DNA of 64,000 nucleotides from Catellatospora sichuanensis (GCF_007483665.1 NZ_ML660188.1:191105-255104), one strand, 5' to 3'; counted from the first letter of the stretch, positions 33,184 through 41,067 are shown. The notes: generated by a model from the sequence alone, not told the origin. A program made the numbers and translations.

Positions 33184-33854
33184 CCCTCACCGCCGTCCGC
33201 CCCGCCCTCGCCGACTTCGGCCAGCCCCAGATGCGCGGCCGGCTGCACGTGTACGCCTTCTTCGCCGCCGTCGTCGGCGGCACCGTGATGGCCGGGCTGG
33301 CCGCCGCCCGCCCGGGTACGGCTCCGCTGGTCAGCACCTCGATCTACGGGGTGACGGTGTGCGCGCTGTTCGGCGTCAGCGCGCTCTACCACCGCCGGGT
33401 GTGGACCCCGCGGGGTTACCGGATCATGCGGCGGCTCGACCACGCCATGATCTACATTTTCATCGCGGGCACCTACACGCCGCTCTGCGTCCTGCTGCTC
33501 AGCCCGGCCGAGGCGACCGTGTTGCTGGCGACCGTCTGGACCGGGGCACTGGCCGGGGCCGTCATCGCGACTCGCTGGCCGCACGCGCCGCGCTGGGTTT
33601 CCGCCCCGCTCTACCTGATCCTGGGCTGGGCGGCGGTCCCCGTGCTGCCCGACTTCCTGCACGCGGGCGGGGCGGCCACCCTGATCCTGCTCGCCGTCGG
33701 CGGGATCGGCTACAGCACCGGCGCGGTCCTCTTCGCCCTGCGCCGCCCGAACCCCTGGCCCGACGTGTTCGGCCATCACGAGTTCTTCCACGCCTGCACG
33801 GTGATCGCCGCGGCCTGCCACCACGCAGCCATCTACGTCGCCCTGTTCGCCTGA
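33180..33854 (+). CDS. Hemolysin III/PAQR-family membrane protein
   Basis: The 224-residue protein has seven predicted membrane spans and the hemolysin III (YqfA/PAQR) motifs: FGVSALYHRRVW (Ser/His), RLDHAMIYIFIAGTYTP (Asp/His) and GHHEFFHACTVIAAACHH (His cluster), which form an intramembrane metal-dependent hydrolase-like site in PAQR proteins. Its role in bacteria is not settled; lipid or membrane-stress sensing is proposed. The start overlaps the sigma stop by ATGA, so both are made from one mRNA. A membrane sensor paired with a stress sigma factor is an attractive reading but unproven. Confidence 0.9.
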   Translation: MTLTAVRPALADFGQPQMRGRLHVYAFFAAVVGGTVMAGLAAARPGTAPLVSTSIYGVTVCALFGVSALYHRRVWTPRGYRIMRRLDHAMIYIFIAGTYTPLCVLLLSPAEATVLLATVWTGALAGAVIATRWPHAPRWVSAPLYLILGWAAVPVLPDFLHAGGAATLILLAVGGIGYSTGAVLFALRRPNPWPDVFGHHEFFHACTVIAAACHHAAIYVALFA

Positions 33855-34037
33855 GCGCGGCCCGGGTTTGCCCGAACACCACGCCGGCCGCCGCGAGCGC
33901 GCCTAAAATGATCTCCATCTGCGTCGGCCGCGGCCCGATCGGGGCAACGCGACAGCGGTCCGGCGGTCCGAATCACCGAACACACCGACCGGCAGCTGCC
34001 GGGTCAGGAAATGTCGCCGCGAGGAAGGCGGAACCCG

Positions 34038-36416
34038 ATGGCACCGTCACCCGACCCCGGAGCCGACGCCGCGCAGCTGATGATGGGTGCCGTGCCCGGA
34101 GCCGCCGCGCTCGGGCGCGGCCCGGTCCCGGACGGCGACCACTCCCGGCACGAATACCACCACCCGGCCGCGGGCTGGGGCGCTGCGGGCAGCGTCGGCA
34201 AGGTCCTGCTGCGCTCCCCGGAGCCGGTGGAGGGCATCCGGGCGCTGCTGGTGATGAACCATGAGGACGGCGGCTTCGACTGCCCCGGCTGCGCCTGGCC
34301 GGACGACCCGACCGGGCTGCGCCTGGACATCTGCGAGAACGGCGTCAAGCACGTCACCTGGGAGATGACCCCGCCGCGCGCCGACCGGGACTTCTTCGCC
34401 GCGCACCCCGTCGCCGAACTGGCGAACTGGACCGACTACGACCTCGAGGCGGTGGGCCGGCTCGCCGAGCCGATGACCTACGACCCGGACACCGACCGCT
34501 ACGTGCCGATCTCCTGGGAGGACGCGTACGCCCTGGTCGGCAGCACCCTGCGCGGCCTGGACAGCCCGCACGAGGCGGCGTTCTACACGTCCGGGCGGCT
34601 GAGCAACGAGGCCACGTTCCTCTACCAGCTGTGGGTACGCGAGTTCGGCACGAACAACCTGCCGGACTGCTCGAACATGTGCCACGAGGCCAGCGGCCGG
34701 GCGCTGACCGCCGCCATCGGCTCGGGCAAGGGCACCACCGACCTGGAGGACTGGGAGCAGGCCGACGCGATCTGGCTGATGGCCGACAACGCGGCCAGCA
34801 ACGCGCCCCGCATGCTCACCTGGCTGGCCGAGGCCGACCGGCGCGGTGCGGCGCTGGTGCACATCAACCCGCTGATCGAGGCGGCATCGCGCCGCACCAT
34901 CGTGCCGCACGAGTTCGTCGACATGGCCACCTTCCGCACCACCCGCACCGGCACCCGGAACGTCCAGGTCCGCATCGGCGGCGACCTGGCCCTGATGCGC
35001 GGGGTCGCCAAGGCCGTGCTCGAGGCCGCCGACAGTGATCCGGCCGTGCTCGACCGCGACTTCATCGACGACCACACGTCCGGCTTCGACGCCTACCGCA
35101 CGGCCGTCGAGGCGACGTCCTGGGCCGACATCGTGCAGGGCTCCGGCATCACCGAGGCGGACATCCGTTCGCTGGCGAAGTCGTACCTGGACTCGCAGCG
35201 CGTGATCATCGCGTGGTGCCTCGGGCTGACCCAGCACGAGCACGGCGTGGACACGGTCCGCGAGATCACCAACGTGCTGCTGCTGCGGGGCAACATCGGC
35301 CGTCCGGGAACCGGACCCTCGCCCGTACGCGGGCACAGCAACGTGCAGGGCAACCGGACCTGCGGCGTCAACCACCGGCCGAGCGCGGCCTTCCTGGACC
35401 GGCTCGCCGAGGCGTGCGGCATCGATCCGCCGCGCGAGCACGGCCTGGGCACGGTGGCGGCGATCGAGGCGATGCAGCGCGGCGAGGTGAAGGTGTTCGT
35501 CGCCCTCGGCGGCAACTTCGCGCTGGCCGCGCCCGACCTGCCGCGCACGTTCGAGGCGCTGCGCAACTGCGACCTCACCGTGCAGGTGAGCACCAAGCTC
35601 AACCGCAGCCACGTGGTGCACGGGCGGCGCGCTCTGATCCTGCCCTGCCTCGGCCGGTCCGAGCGCGACCAGCAGGCTGCCGGGGAGCAGGGCGTCACCG
35701 TCGAGGACTCGATGGCGATGGTGCACATCTCGTACGGCATGAAGGATCCCGCGTCACCGCACCTGCGCTCGGAGTGTGCCATCCTCGGCGGGCTGGCCCG
35801 GGCCACCCTGCCGGACAGCCGCACGCCCTGGCAGGACTACGTCGACGACTACGACCGCATCCGCGACACCATGTCGCGGGCGCTGGAGGGGTTCGAGGAC
35901 TTCAACGCCAAGGCCCGCCGTCCGCACGGGTTCCGCCTCGCCCAGCCGGCCCGCGAGCGGGTGTTCCTGACGCCGTCGGGCCGGGCCGAGTTCTGGTCCG
36001 GGCCGCTGCCCGACGACGTCGACCCGGGCGAGGGCCGCTTGACGCTGACCACGGTCCGCTCGCACGACCAGTTCAACACGTCGATCTACTCCAATGACGA
36101 CCGCTACCGCGGCCTGCGCGGCCTGCGCACCGTCATCTTCATGAACGAGGACGACATGCGCGCCCGCGGGCTGGCGGAGTTCGACCTGATCGACGTGACC
36201 AGCTTCTCCCGGGACGGCACGCAACGGACCGTGTTCGGCTACCGCGCCGTCGGGCACCCGATCCCGCCGGGCAACGCGGCCGGATACATGCCGGAGCTGA
36301 ACGTGCTGTGCGGGCTCGCCGACGTCAGCACCCAGAGCGAGCAGCCGGTCACCAAGCACCTCGTGGTCGAGGTGACCAAGCAGGCGACCACGGTTCCCGT
36401 CACGGCTGGGGGGTGA
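34038..36416 (+). CDS. FdhF/YdeP-family molybdopterin oxidoreductase
   Basis: The 792-residue molybdopterin enzyme belongs to the YdeP/FdhF family. A short N-terminal region with HEDGGFDCPGCAWPD follows a longer leader, and there is no full four-Cys [4Fe-4S] motif. The active-site region is SNMCHEASGRAL, with Cys in the usual SeCys/Cys position. The bis-MGD fold continues with NPLIEAASRRT, LLLRGNIGRPGTGPSPVRGHSNVQG and QVSTKLNRSHVV in pieces, and the molybdopterin-dinucleotide-binding C-terminus with LTTVRSHDQFNT. YdeP members are linked to acid or formate metabolism, but the substrate is not established. The ATG at 34038 has GAGGAAGG 9 nt upstream and is preferred over 34011. The last 17 bp overlap the convergent HxlR gene. 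No FdhD-type sulfurtransferase gene is in the window. Confidence 0.9.
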   Translation: MAPSPDPGADAAQLMMGAVPGAAALGRGPVPDGDHSRHEYHHPAAGWGAAGSVGKVLLRSPEPVEGIRALLVMNHEDGGFDCPGCAWPDDPTGLRLDICENGVKHVTWEMTPPRADRDFFAAHPVAELANWTDYDLEAVGRLAEPMTYDPDTDRYVPISWEDAYALVGSTLRGLDSPHEAAFYTSGRLSNEATFLYQLWVREFGTNNLPDCSNMCHEASGRALTAAIGSGKGTTDLEDWEQADAIWLMADNAASNAPRMLTWLAEADRRGAALVHINPLIEAASRRTIVPHEFVDMATFRTTRTGTRNVQVRIGGDLALMRGVAKAVLEAADSDPAVLDRDFIDDHTSGFDAYRTAVEATSWADIVQGSGITEADIRSLAKSYLDSQRVIIAWCLGLTQHEHGVDTVREITNVLLLRGNIGRPGTGPSPVRGHSNVQGNRTCGVNHRPSAAFLDRLAEACGIDPPREHGLGTVAAIEAMQRGEVKVFVALGGNFALAAPDLPRTFEALRNCDLTVQVSTKLNRSHVVHGRRALILPCLGRSERDQQAAGEQGVTVEDSMAMVHISYGMKDPASPHLRSECAILGGLARATLPDSRTPWQDYVDDYDRIRDTMSRALEGFEDFNAKARRPHGFRLAQPARERVFLTPSGRAEFWSGPLPDDVDPGEGRLTLTTVRSHDQFNTSIYSNDDRYRGLRGLRTVIFMNEDDMRARGLAEFDLIDVTSFSRDGTQRTVFGYRAVGHPIPPGNAAGYMPELNVLCGLADVSTQSEQPVTKHLVVEVTKQATTVPVTAGG

Positions 36417-36768
36417 ACGCGCCCGGGTTGCGGACGGTCCACTCGAGCAGGGGCTCCAGCGCGTCCATCAATTCGAGGCCGCGGGGCGTGGGCGAGTAGA
36501 GGATCTGCACCGGCGTGGTGGGGATGACCTGGCGCTCGATCAGGCCGTACTGCTCGAGTTCGCGCAGGCGCTGGGTCAGCACCCGGTCGGAGATGCCGTC
36601 GGCGAAGGCCCGGTAGTGCCCGAACCGGCGGGCGCCGCGTCGGCCGGCCAGCATGATCATGCCCACCCACCGGCGGCCGAGCAGTTCCAGGACCGGCTGG
36701 AATCCGCGGCAGGCGGCGTCGCTGGCGTCGTGGTGGTCGGGCACGTAGGCGGAGAGCTTCGTGGTCAC
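36400..36768 (-). CDS. HxlR-family winged-helix transcription regulator
   Basis: The 122-residue winged-helix protein has the HxlR pattern: an N-terminal Cys in SDAACRGFQPVLELLGRRWVGMIM, GARRFGHYRAFADGISDRVLTQRLRELEQYGLI in pieces, and YSPTPRGLELMDALEPL. Some members sense quinones or electrophiles through the N-terminal Cys. It diverges from the FMN reductase, the usual target of quinone-sensing HxlR proteins. The GTG start at 36768 has no ribosome site, but TACGAT ends 6 nt upstream. Its own -10 and start lie inside the inverted repeat 36767-36783, so autoregulation is likely. Its 3' end overlaps the FdhF gene by 17 bp. Confidence 0.92.
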   Translation of the reverse strand: MTTKLSAYVPDHHDASDAACRGFQPVLELLGRRWVGMIMLAGRRGARRFGHYRAFADGISDRVLTQRLRELEQYGLIERQVIPTTPVQILYSPTPRGLELMDALEPLLEWTVRNPGAFTPQP

Positions 36769-36783
36769 TTACCCATCGTAAGT
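36767..36783. promoter_or_regulatory. Inverted repeat over the HxlR start, ACTTAC-N5-GTAAGT, with -10 TACGAT
   Basis: Perfect 6-bp arms (36767-36772 and 36778-36783) flank CCATC and include the minus-strand -10 TACGAT (36780-36775) and the GTG. A second palindrome, AACCCGGGTT, lies at 36788-36797. Both are candidate HxlR operators. Confidence 0.55.
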
Positions 36784-36907
36784 AGCTAACCCGGGTTTTG
36801 CCCACTCGCGCGGACCCACGCCAAGCTGGTGGATACGCGGTGATCAAGGCCGCGCTGCGGGTTCGGCGGGATCGCCGGCCGCCGGTCACGGGAAGAAGGA
36901 CCACGAC

Positions 36908-37492
36908 ATGCTCATCCAGGTCATCAACGGCTCGACCCGCGAGGGACGGTTCAGCGAGCGGATCGCCCACTGGGTGCTCGGCTTCGCACGGCAGTACGAG
37001 GGGGTCGAGCTCGAACTGGTCGACCTGCGCGACCATCCGCTGCCGTTCTTCGACGGGGCCGCCCCCATGTGGACCCCGCGGCAGTACGCCAACGACGAGG
37101 TGGCCCGGTTCGGCCGCACCGTGGACCGCGCCGACGGCTACATCATCCTGGCCGCCGAGTACAACCACGGCTACTCGGCCGTGCTGAAGAACGCCATGGA
37201 CTGGACGTACGCGGAGTGGCACCGCAAGCCGGTCAGCTTCGTCGGCTGGGGCGGCGTGGGCGGCGCCCGGGCGATCGAGCAGCTGCGCCAGGTCGTCGTC
37301 GAGTTCGAGATGGCTCCCCTGCGCCACGCGGTGCACATCGCCCCCGACCTCTATCTACCTGCCCGCGACCAGGCCGACCCGACCGACACCGCCGTGTTCG
37401 CGCCCGCCGAGCCGTTCCTGAAGCTGCTCACCGACGACCTGCTGTGGTGGGCCGGGGCGCTGCGTACCGCGCGCACGGGCGACGCGGACTGA
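36908..37492 (+). CDS. NAD(P)H-dependent FMN reductase
   Basis: The 194-residue flavodoxin-like protein has the phosphate loop NGSTREGRFSERIAHWV, then YIILAAEYNHGYSAVLKNAMDW and KPVSFVGWGGVGGARAIEQLR, diagnostic for NADPH-dependent FMN reductases/quinone reductases (Pfam FMN_red). It should reduce FMN or quinones with NAD(P)H in the cytosol. GAAGGA lies 9 nt before the ATG. It is divergent from the HxlR regulator, consistent with quinone- or redox-induced expression. A hairpin follows. Confidence 0.93.
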   Translation: MLIQVINGSTREGRFSERIAHWVLGFARQYEGVELELVDLRDHPLPFFDGAAPMWTPRQYANDEVARFGRTVDRADGYIILAAEYNHGYSAVLKNAMDWTYAEWHRKPVSFVGWGGVGGARAIEQLRQVVVEFEMAPLRHAVHIAPDLYLPARDQADPTDTAVFAPAEPFLKLLTDDLLWWAGALRTARTGDAD

Positions 37493-37503
37493 CCCGGCCC
37501 GCA

Positions 37504-37540
37504 CGGCCGGCGCCCGCCGACGGGAAGGCGGCGCCGGCCG
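37504..37540 (+). terminator. Terminator after the FMN reductase gene
   Basis: CGGCCGGCGCC (37504-37514) pairs with GGCGCCGGCCG (37530-37540); three more base pairs are possible in the loop. It starts 12 nt past the stop. Confidence 0.65.
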
Positions 37541-37630
37541 CGCGCCGCACCGACGCCGGCCCGTGGCAGTGACGTGCCGTGGCGGTGGTGCCCGACCCGG
37601 CGTCCTGGCGGAAATGCCATCATTCACCCC

Positions 37631-37873
37631 GTGCACAGGCAGCTCAGGACACCGGTCCGCACGCTCGTGGTGCTCGGCCTGCTGGCACTGGGCGGGGCGG
37701 CATGGATCGTCGCCGGTTCCGCCGAACCCGACGAGACGCCTGACTCCGAGCGCATCGTGCGGGCCTACCTCGATGCGCGCTGCGGCCGTCCGGCTCATCC
37801 GCACACAGGGTGGCAGCTGTATCCAGTACGCCAACATCAGGACCGGGTGACCGGCCGCCGACGCTTGACCTGA
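37631..37873 (+). CDS. Small membrane-anchored hypothetical protein, possibly frameshifted
   Basis: The GTG at 37631 opens a frame of about 80 codons that begins with a basic N-terminus and one hydrophobic span (TLVVLGLLALGGAAWIVAG), then SAEPDETPDSERIVRAYLDARCG. Up to that point it reads like a small actinomycete membrane-anchored protein. Beyond it the composition becomes Arg/His-rich and unprotein-like, while the +1-shifted frame reads VRLIRTQGGSCIQYANIRTG and stops at 37850. A frameshift near 37780 or a decayed gene is therefore possible. I recognise no family. No ribosome site is obvious. Confidence 0.35.
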   Translation: MHRQLRTPVRTLVVLGLLALGGAAWIVAGSAEPDETPDSERIVRAYLDARCGRPAHPHTGWQLYPVRQHQDRVTGRRRLT

Positions 37874-37895
37874 ACCGAACTTGAGCTTCTAGGTT
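37865..37895 (+). promoter_or_regulatory. SoxR/MerR-type promoter of the VOC gene
   Basis: TTGACC (37865-37870) and TAGGTT (37890-37895) are separated by 19 nt, the overlong spacing typical of MerR-family-activated promoters. The spacer contains CCTGAACCGAACTTGAGC, close to the SoxR box CCTCAAG-TTAA-CTTGAGG. Confidence 0.55.
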
Positions 37896-37946
37896 GCCTC
37901 CAGGGCCGCGGTGAAATGGACGGCGCTGCCCCTCAAGGAGGTTCAC

Positions 37947-38432
37947 ATGACCGAGCAGACCACCCACCCTGAGATCCCCGACCGGTACCGCTATGCCGTG
38001 ATCCCGCACATCATGGTCGATGACGCGGCCGCGGCGATCGACTTCTACCGGCGGGCATTCGGCGCCCGCGAGGACATCCGGATCGACGCCCCGAGCGGTG
38101 GCATCCTGCACGCCGAGATCACCATCGGGCGGTCGGTGCTGATGCTGGGCGACGCGAGCGTGGCGGAGGCGGAGGGCGGTTCCTTCGCCGCGCCGACCTC
38201 GCTCGGCGGGGGCACGTCCGTCACGCTGCATGTATATGTGCCGGATGTGGACAGTTTGGCCAAGCAGGCAGCGGCGGCCGGCGCCGAGATCCTCCAGCCG
38301 CCCAAGGACATGTTCCACGGTGACCGCACCGTCATCCTCAAGGACCCGTCGGGCCACATGTGGGTGTTCCTCACCCATGTCGAGGACGTTCCGGAGGAGG
38401 AGTTGCGCCGTCGCCTGGCCGCCGTCGGGTGA
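37947..38432 (+). CDS. VOC-family PhnB-like protein
   Basis: The 161-residue VOC protein is PhnB-like: YRYAVIPHIMVDDAAAAIDFYRRAFGA (metal-type His in PHIMV), LHAEITIGRSVLMLGD, then VTLHVYVPDVDSLAKQAAAAGAE and HGDRTVILKDPSGHMWVFLTH in pieces. The enzymatic role is unknown. The ribosome site AAGGAGG, 5 nt before the ATG at 37947, is the best in the window and fixes the start. The promoter resembles SoxR-regulated ones, so redox-active compounds may induce it; no soxR gene is in the window. Confidence 0.88.
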   Translation: MTEQTTHPEIPDRYRYAVIPHIMVDDAAAAIDFYRRAFGAREDIRIDAPSGGILHAEITIGRSVLMLGDASVAEAEGGSFAAPTSLGGGTSVTLHVYVPDVDSLAKQAAAAGAEILQPPKDMFHGDRTVILKDPSGHMWVFLTHVEDVPEEELRRRLAAVG

Positions 38433-38553
38433 CGGGTGACGGATCGCCATGCCCCGGTTCGCGGGCTGGGGCCGAGTCCGCGAGGCGGGGCGGGGCGGGG
38501 CGCGGCGATGTGCCCCGCGCGCCGCAGGAAGGCGCCCGCGCGGGGCCCACGGG

Positions 38554-38922
38554 TCACCGATCGTCGTCGCCCTTGCCGTGGCGATCGCCGCCGTGGTCGT
38601 CCCCGGCAGCGTCGTCGGAACCCTTGCCACGGCCGCCGTGGTCGTCCCCGGGAACGTCGTCCGAACCCTTGCCGCGGCGGCCGTGGTCGTCGTCCGACGC
38701 GCTGGGGCGCGGCCCCGGCGATCGCGACGGTTCCGGCACGGCCGACGGCGAAGGTGCGGTCGGCGTCGACGGTGTCACCGCCGGCGACGGGAAGGCGCCG
38801 CTGGACGGCGTGGGACGTGGCCGGTTCACCGTGCCGGGATCGTCGGACGCCGCCGCCACGGCGGTCGCGGCGGCCACCGCGATCGCGGCCGTGCCGATGC
38901 CGATTACCAGTGCTCTGCGCAT
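38554..38922 (-). CDS. Small exported Asp/Gly/His-rich low-complexity protein
   Basis: The 122-residue protein has an N-terminal hydrophobic signal or anchor (about 5-25), a Pro/Ser/Thr linker (about 32-70), and an Asp/Gly/His/Arg/Lys-rich tail with imperfect repeats of DDHGGRGKGSDD. The acidic/His tail could bind cations. GAAGGAG lies 8 nt before the ATG. It lies downstream of the histidine kinase on the same strand, 72 bp away, and the tandem CCTAAC repeats at 38994-39010 fall in its promoter. I suspect it is a target of that two-component system. No family recognised. Confidence 0.65.
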   Translation of the reverse strand: MRRALVIGIGTAAIAVAAATAVAAASDDPGTVNRPRPTPSSGAFPSPAVTPSTPTAPSPSAVPEPSRSPGPRPSASDDDHGRRGKGSDDVPGDDHGGRGKGSDDAAGDDHGGDRHGKGDDDR

Positions 38923-38993
38923 GATGCGGTCTCCTTCTCGTCGGTCTGCGAGTCAGAGTGCCGATCGGTGCGATAGCGGCGCGCTACGCCGAC

Positions 38994-39010
38994 CCTAACG
39001 TGCGCCTAAC
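38994..39010 (-). repeat. Direct repeat CCTAAC-N5-CCTAAC before the small exported gene
   Basis: Hexamers at 38994-38999 and 39005-39010 are identical and 11 bp apart, the spacing of OmpR-family response-regulator half-sites. A similar pair precedes the gene at 41080. Confidence 0.55.
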
Positions 39011-40290
39011 TCTGCCGCCGTGCCCAACTCCACCGTGCCCAACTCCACCGTGACCAGCGCGCCGTGGGGCGTGGCGTCGCCGACGGTGAGCCGCCCTCCG
39101 GACGTCTGGGCGGTCTGCCGGGCGATGTCGAGGCCGAGCCCGCTGGATCCGGCGCCGCTGGCGCCGCGGCGGGTCGGGTCGCCACCCCGGAAGCCCGGTC
39201 CCTCATCGGCCACGGTGAGCACCGCACCACCCGGCCGGGCCGCGAGGCGCACCGTGAAGGCGGTGCCGGGCGGGGTGTGGCTGAAGACGTTGCCCAGCAG
39301 CGCGTCCAGGCACGCGCTCAGGTCACCGCGGCCGACGGCGACCGGCAGCGGGCCGGCGGCCGGCACGACGGTCATCGCCCGCTGCTCGTCCTCGGCGAGC
39401 ACGTGCCAGAACGCGACCCGCTCCGCGACGACCTCGGCGGCGTCGCAGGAGCCCGGCCCGCTGCCGCGTCGGCGCGCGCCTTCGATGAGGTCGGTGACTG
39501 CCTGATTGACGGCGGCGACCTGCTCACCCACCCGCTGAGCCTCCTGCGGATCGGTCAGTGCCTCGGCTTCCAGGCGCAGCGCGGTCAACGGTGTGCGCAG
39601 CCGGTGCGACAGGTCGGCGACCGCCTCGCGCTCGGCCCGGACCAGGTGCTGGATGCGTTCGGCCAGGTGGTTCAGCGCACCCGCGACCGCGCGGACCTCG
39701 GGCGGCCCGGTGACGTCGGCCCGGGCTTCCAGCGTGCCGTCGGCGAGCCGGTGGGAGACCCCGGCCAGGCCGGTGATCTCCCGCACGATGGTGCGGGCCA
39801 GCCGGTCGGCGACGGCGATGCCGGCGCCGAGCAGCACCACGCCGAGCAGGGCGAGGATCAACCACGCCTGAGGTACGCCGTGGCGCAGTTCCGCGGACGG
39901 CACGAGGGTGCGGATGACGGTGGTGCCCTGGGCCAGTCCGACCGCGATCAGGATCTCGCGGCCGTCGTCGCGGGCCACGGTGATGCTGTTGCCGAGTGCT
40001 GCCAGCCGGACGCCGTTGGTGCGCGGCGAGGGTGTGCCGAGCACGGTGCCGTCGGGCAGGAAGACGGTGAACGGCCGGCCGGAGCGGCCGGCCGCCTCCT
40101 GCACGGCGAGGTCCAGGGCGCGCCGGTCGCCGGTGGCGATGACCGGCACGAGCGCCTGGGCCTCGGTGGTGGCCGCGATCACGGCGCGGTCGGCCGCGAC
40201 GGTCTGGACGAGCAGGGCCAGCGGGAGCAGGAACGCGGCGAGGACCAGCGCCATCGCCGCGGCGACGAGCAGGGCGAGGCGTCTTCTCAT
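38995..40290 (-). CDS. Sensor histidine kinase
   Basis: The 431-residue kinase has two membrane spans (about 7-32 and 143-165) flanking an extracellular sensor of about 110 residues (DRAVIAATTEAQALVPVIATG), then HAMP (about 165-220), a DHp domain with DLSHRLRTPLTAL (phospho-His) and the ATPase domain with N-box LLGNVFSHTPP, G1 VADEGPGF and G2 SSGLGLDIA. It is complete. The start ATG overlaps the response-regulator stop (ATGA), so the two are coupled. The C-terminus carries a short imperfect VELGTVELGTAAELG repeat. The signal sensed is unknown; the short sensor region suggests envelope or ionic stress. Confidence 0.95.
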   Translation of the reverse strand: MRRRLALLVAAAMALVLAAFLLPLALLVQTVAADRAVIAATTEAQALVPVIATGDRRALDLAVQEAAGRSGRPFTVFLPDGTVLGTPSPRTNGVRLAALGNSITVARDDGREILIAVGLAQGTTVIRTLVPSAELRHGVPQAWLILALLGVVLLGAGIAVADRLARTIVREITGLAGVSHRLADGTLEARADVTGPPEVRAVAGALNHLAERIQHLVRAEREAVADLSHRLRTPLTALRLEAEALTDPQEAQRVGEQVAAVNQAVTDLIEGARRRGSGPGSCDAAEVVAERVAFWHVLAEDEQRAMTVVPAAGPLPVAVGRGDLSACLDALLGNVFSHTPPGTAFTVRLAARPGGAVLTVADEGPGFRGGDPTRRGASGAGSSGLGLDIARQTAQTSGGRLTVGDATPHGALVTVELGTVELGTAAELGAR

Positions 40291-40979
40291 CCGCTGGTCT
40301 CGGGGGCGCTGAGGCGGACCCCGACCCGGCGGACGGAGTGCAGGTAGCGGGGTTCCTGTGCGGTCTCGCCGAGCTTGCGGCGCAGCCAGGACAGGTGCAC
40401 GTCGACGGTCTTGTCGCCACCGGAGTAGGGCAGCCGCCACACGTCGGTGAGCAGGTCGCGTTTGCTGACCACGGTGCCCGCCCGCGCGGCGAGGTAGTGC
40501 AGCAGGTCGAACTCGCGCGGAGTGAGGTCCAGCACGGTGCCGGCCAGGAACGCCTGCCGGGCCGCCGCGTCCACCCGCAACTCGCCGACGACGACGGCGC
40601 CGTCGGACGCGCAGCGCTGCTCGGTGCGCCGCAGGACCGCACGGATGCGGGCGTCGAGCTGCGCCGCGCCGAAAGGTTTGACCACGTAGTCGTCGGCCCC
40701 GGCGTCCAGCGCCCGGACGATCTCGGCCTCGTCGCTGCGAGCGGTCACCACGATGATGGGCACGGAGTCGATCGCGCGCAGCATGCGCAGCATCTCCCGG
40801 CCGTCGAGGTCGGGCAGGCCCAGGTCCAGCAGCACGACGTCGGGCCGCTCCGCGACGATGGTCCGCAGGCCGTCCATGGCGGTCGCCGCCGACGCCACCG
40901 CATGCCCGCGCTCGGTGAGCGCACGGATGGCGGTCGTACGAATCGTCGGATCGTCTTCCACGATCACCACCTTGGCCAT
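40287..40979 (-). CDS. OmpR-family response regulator
   Basis: The 230-residue regulator has a receiver domain (about 1-118) with acidic pair EDD, phospho-Asp in VVLLDLGLPDLDG, switch Thr in VVTARSD and Lys in YVVKPFG. A winged-helix OmpR/PhoB DNA-binding domain follows (about 128-225), with LTPREFDLLHYLAARAG and KTVDVHLSWLRRKLGE. It pairs with the adjacent kinase. The ATG at 40979 lacks a ribosome site, but TACCGT ends 6 nt upstream, so the operon mRNA is probably leaderless. Likely targets are the flanking small exported genes and its own promoter, through 11-bp-spaced CYTARC repeats. Confidence 0.95.
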   Translation of the reverse strand: MAKVVIVEDDPTIRTTAIRALTERGHAVASAATAMDGLRTIVAERPDVVLLDLGLPDLDGREMLRMLRAIDSVPIIVVTARSDEAEIVRALDAGADDYVVKPFGAAQLDARIRAVLRRTEQRCASDGAVVVGELRVDAAARQAFLAGTVLDLTPREFDLLHYLAARAGTVVSKRDLLTDVWRLPYSGGDKTVDVHLSWLRRKLGETAQEPRYLHSVRRVGVRLSAPETSG

Positions 40980-40985
40980 GGCCTG

Positions 40986-40991
40986 ACGGTA
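40986..40991 (-). promoter_or_regulatory. -10 element of the two-component operon (leaderless)
   Basis: TACCGT on the minus strand ends 6 nt before the response-regulator ATG. Confidence 0.5.
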
Positions 40992-41039
40992 GCCGAGCGC
41001 GTGGCCACAGCCCCAGCGCGGGCGCGTCCATAGCCGGCC

Positions 41040-41056
41040 CTTAGCCCACCGTTAAC
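41040..41056. repeat. Direct repeat CTTAGC-N5-GTTAAC in the divergent promoter
   Basis: The two half-sites (41040-41045 and 41051-41056) are 11 bp apart and resemble the CCTAAC pair at 38994-39010. They lie between the response-regulator promoter and the promoter of the gene at 41080. Confidence 0.5.
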
Positions 41057-41067
41057 CATCGCGCGGG

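Noticed and set aside
38485-38500. G-rich runs as a G-quadruplex element
   Set aside because: Three GGGG runs occur in a convergent gap in a 72% GC genome; no regulatory context supports a claim.
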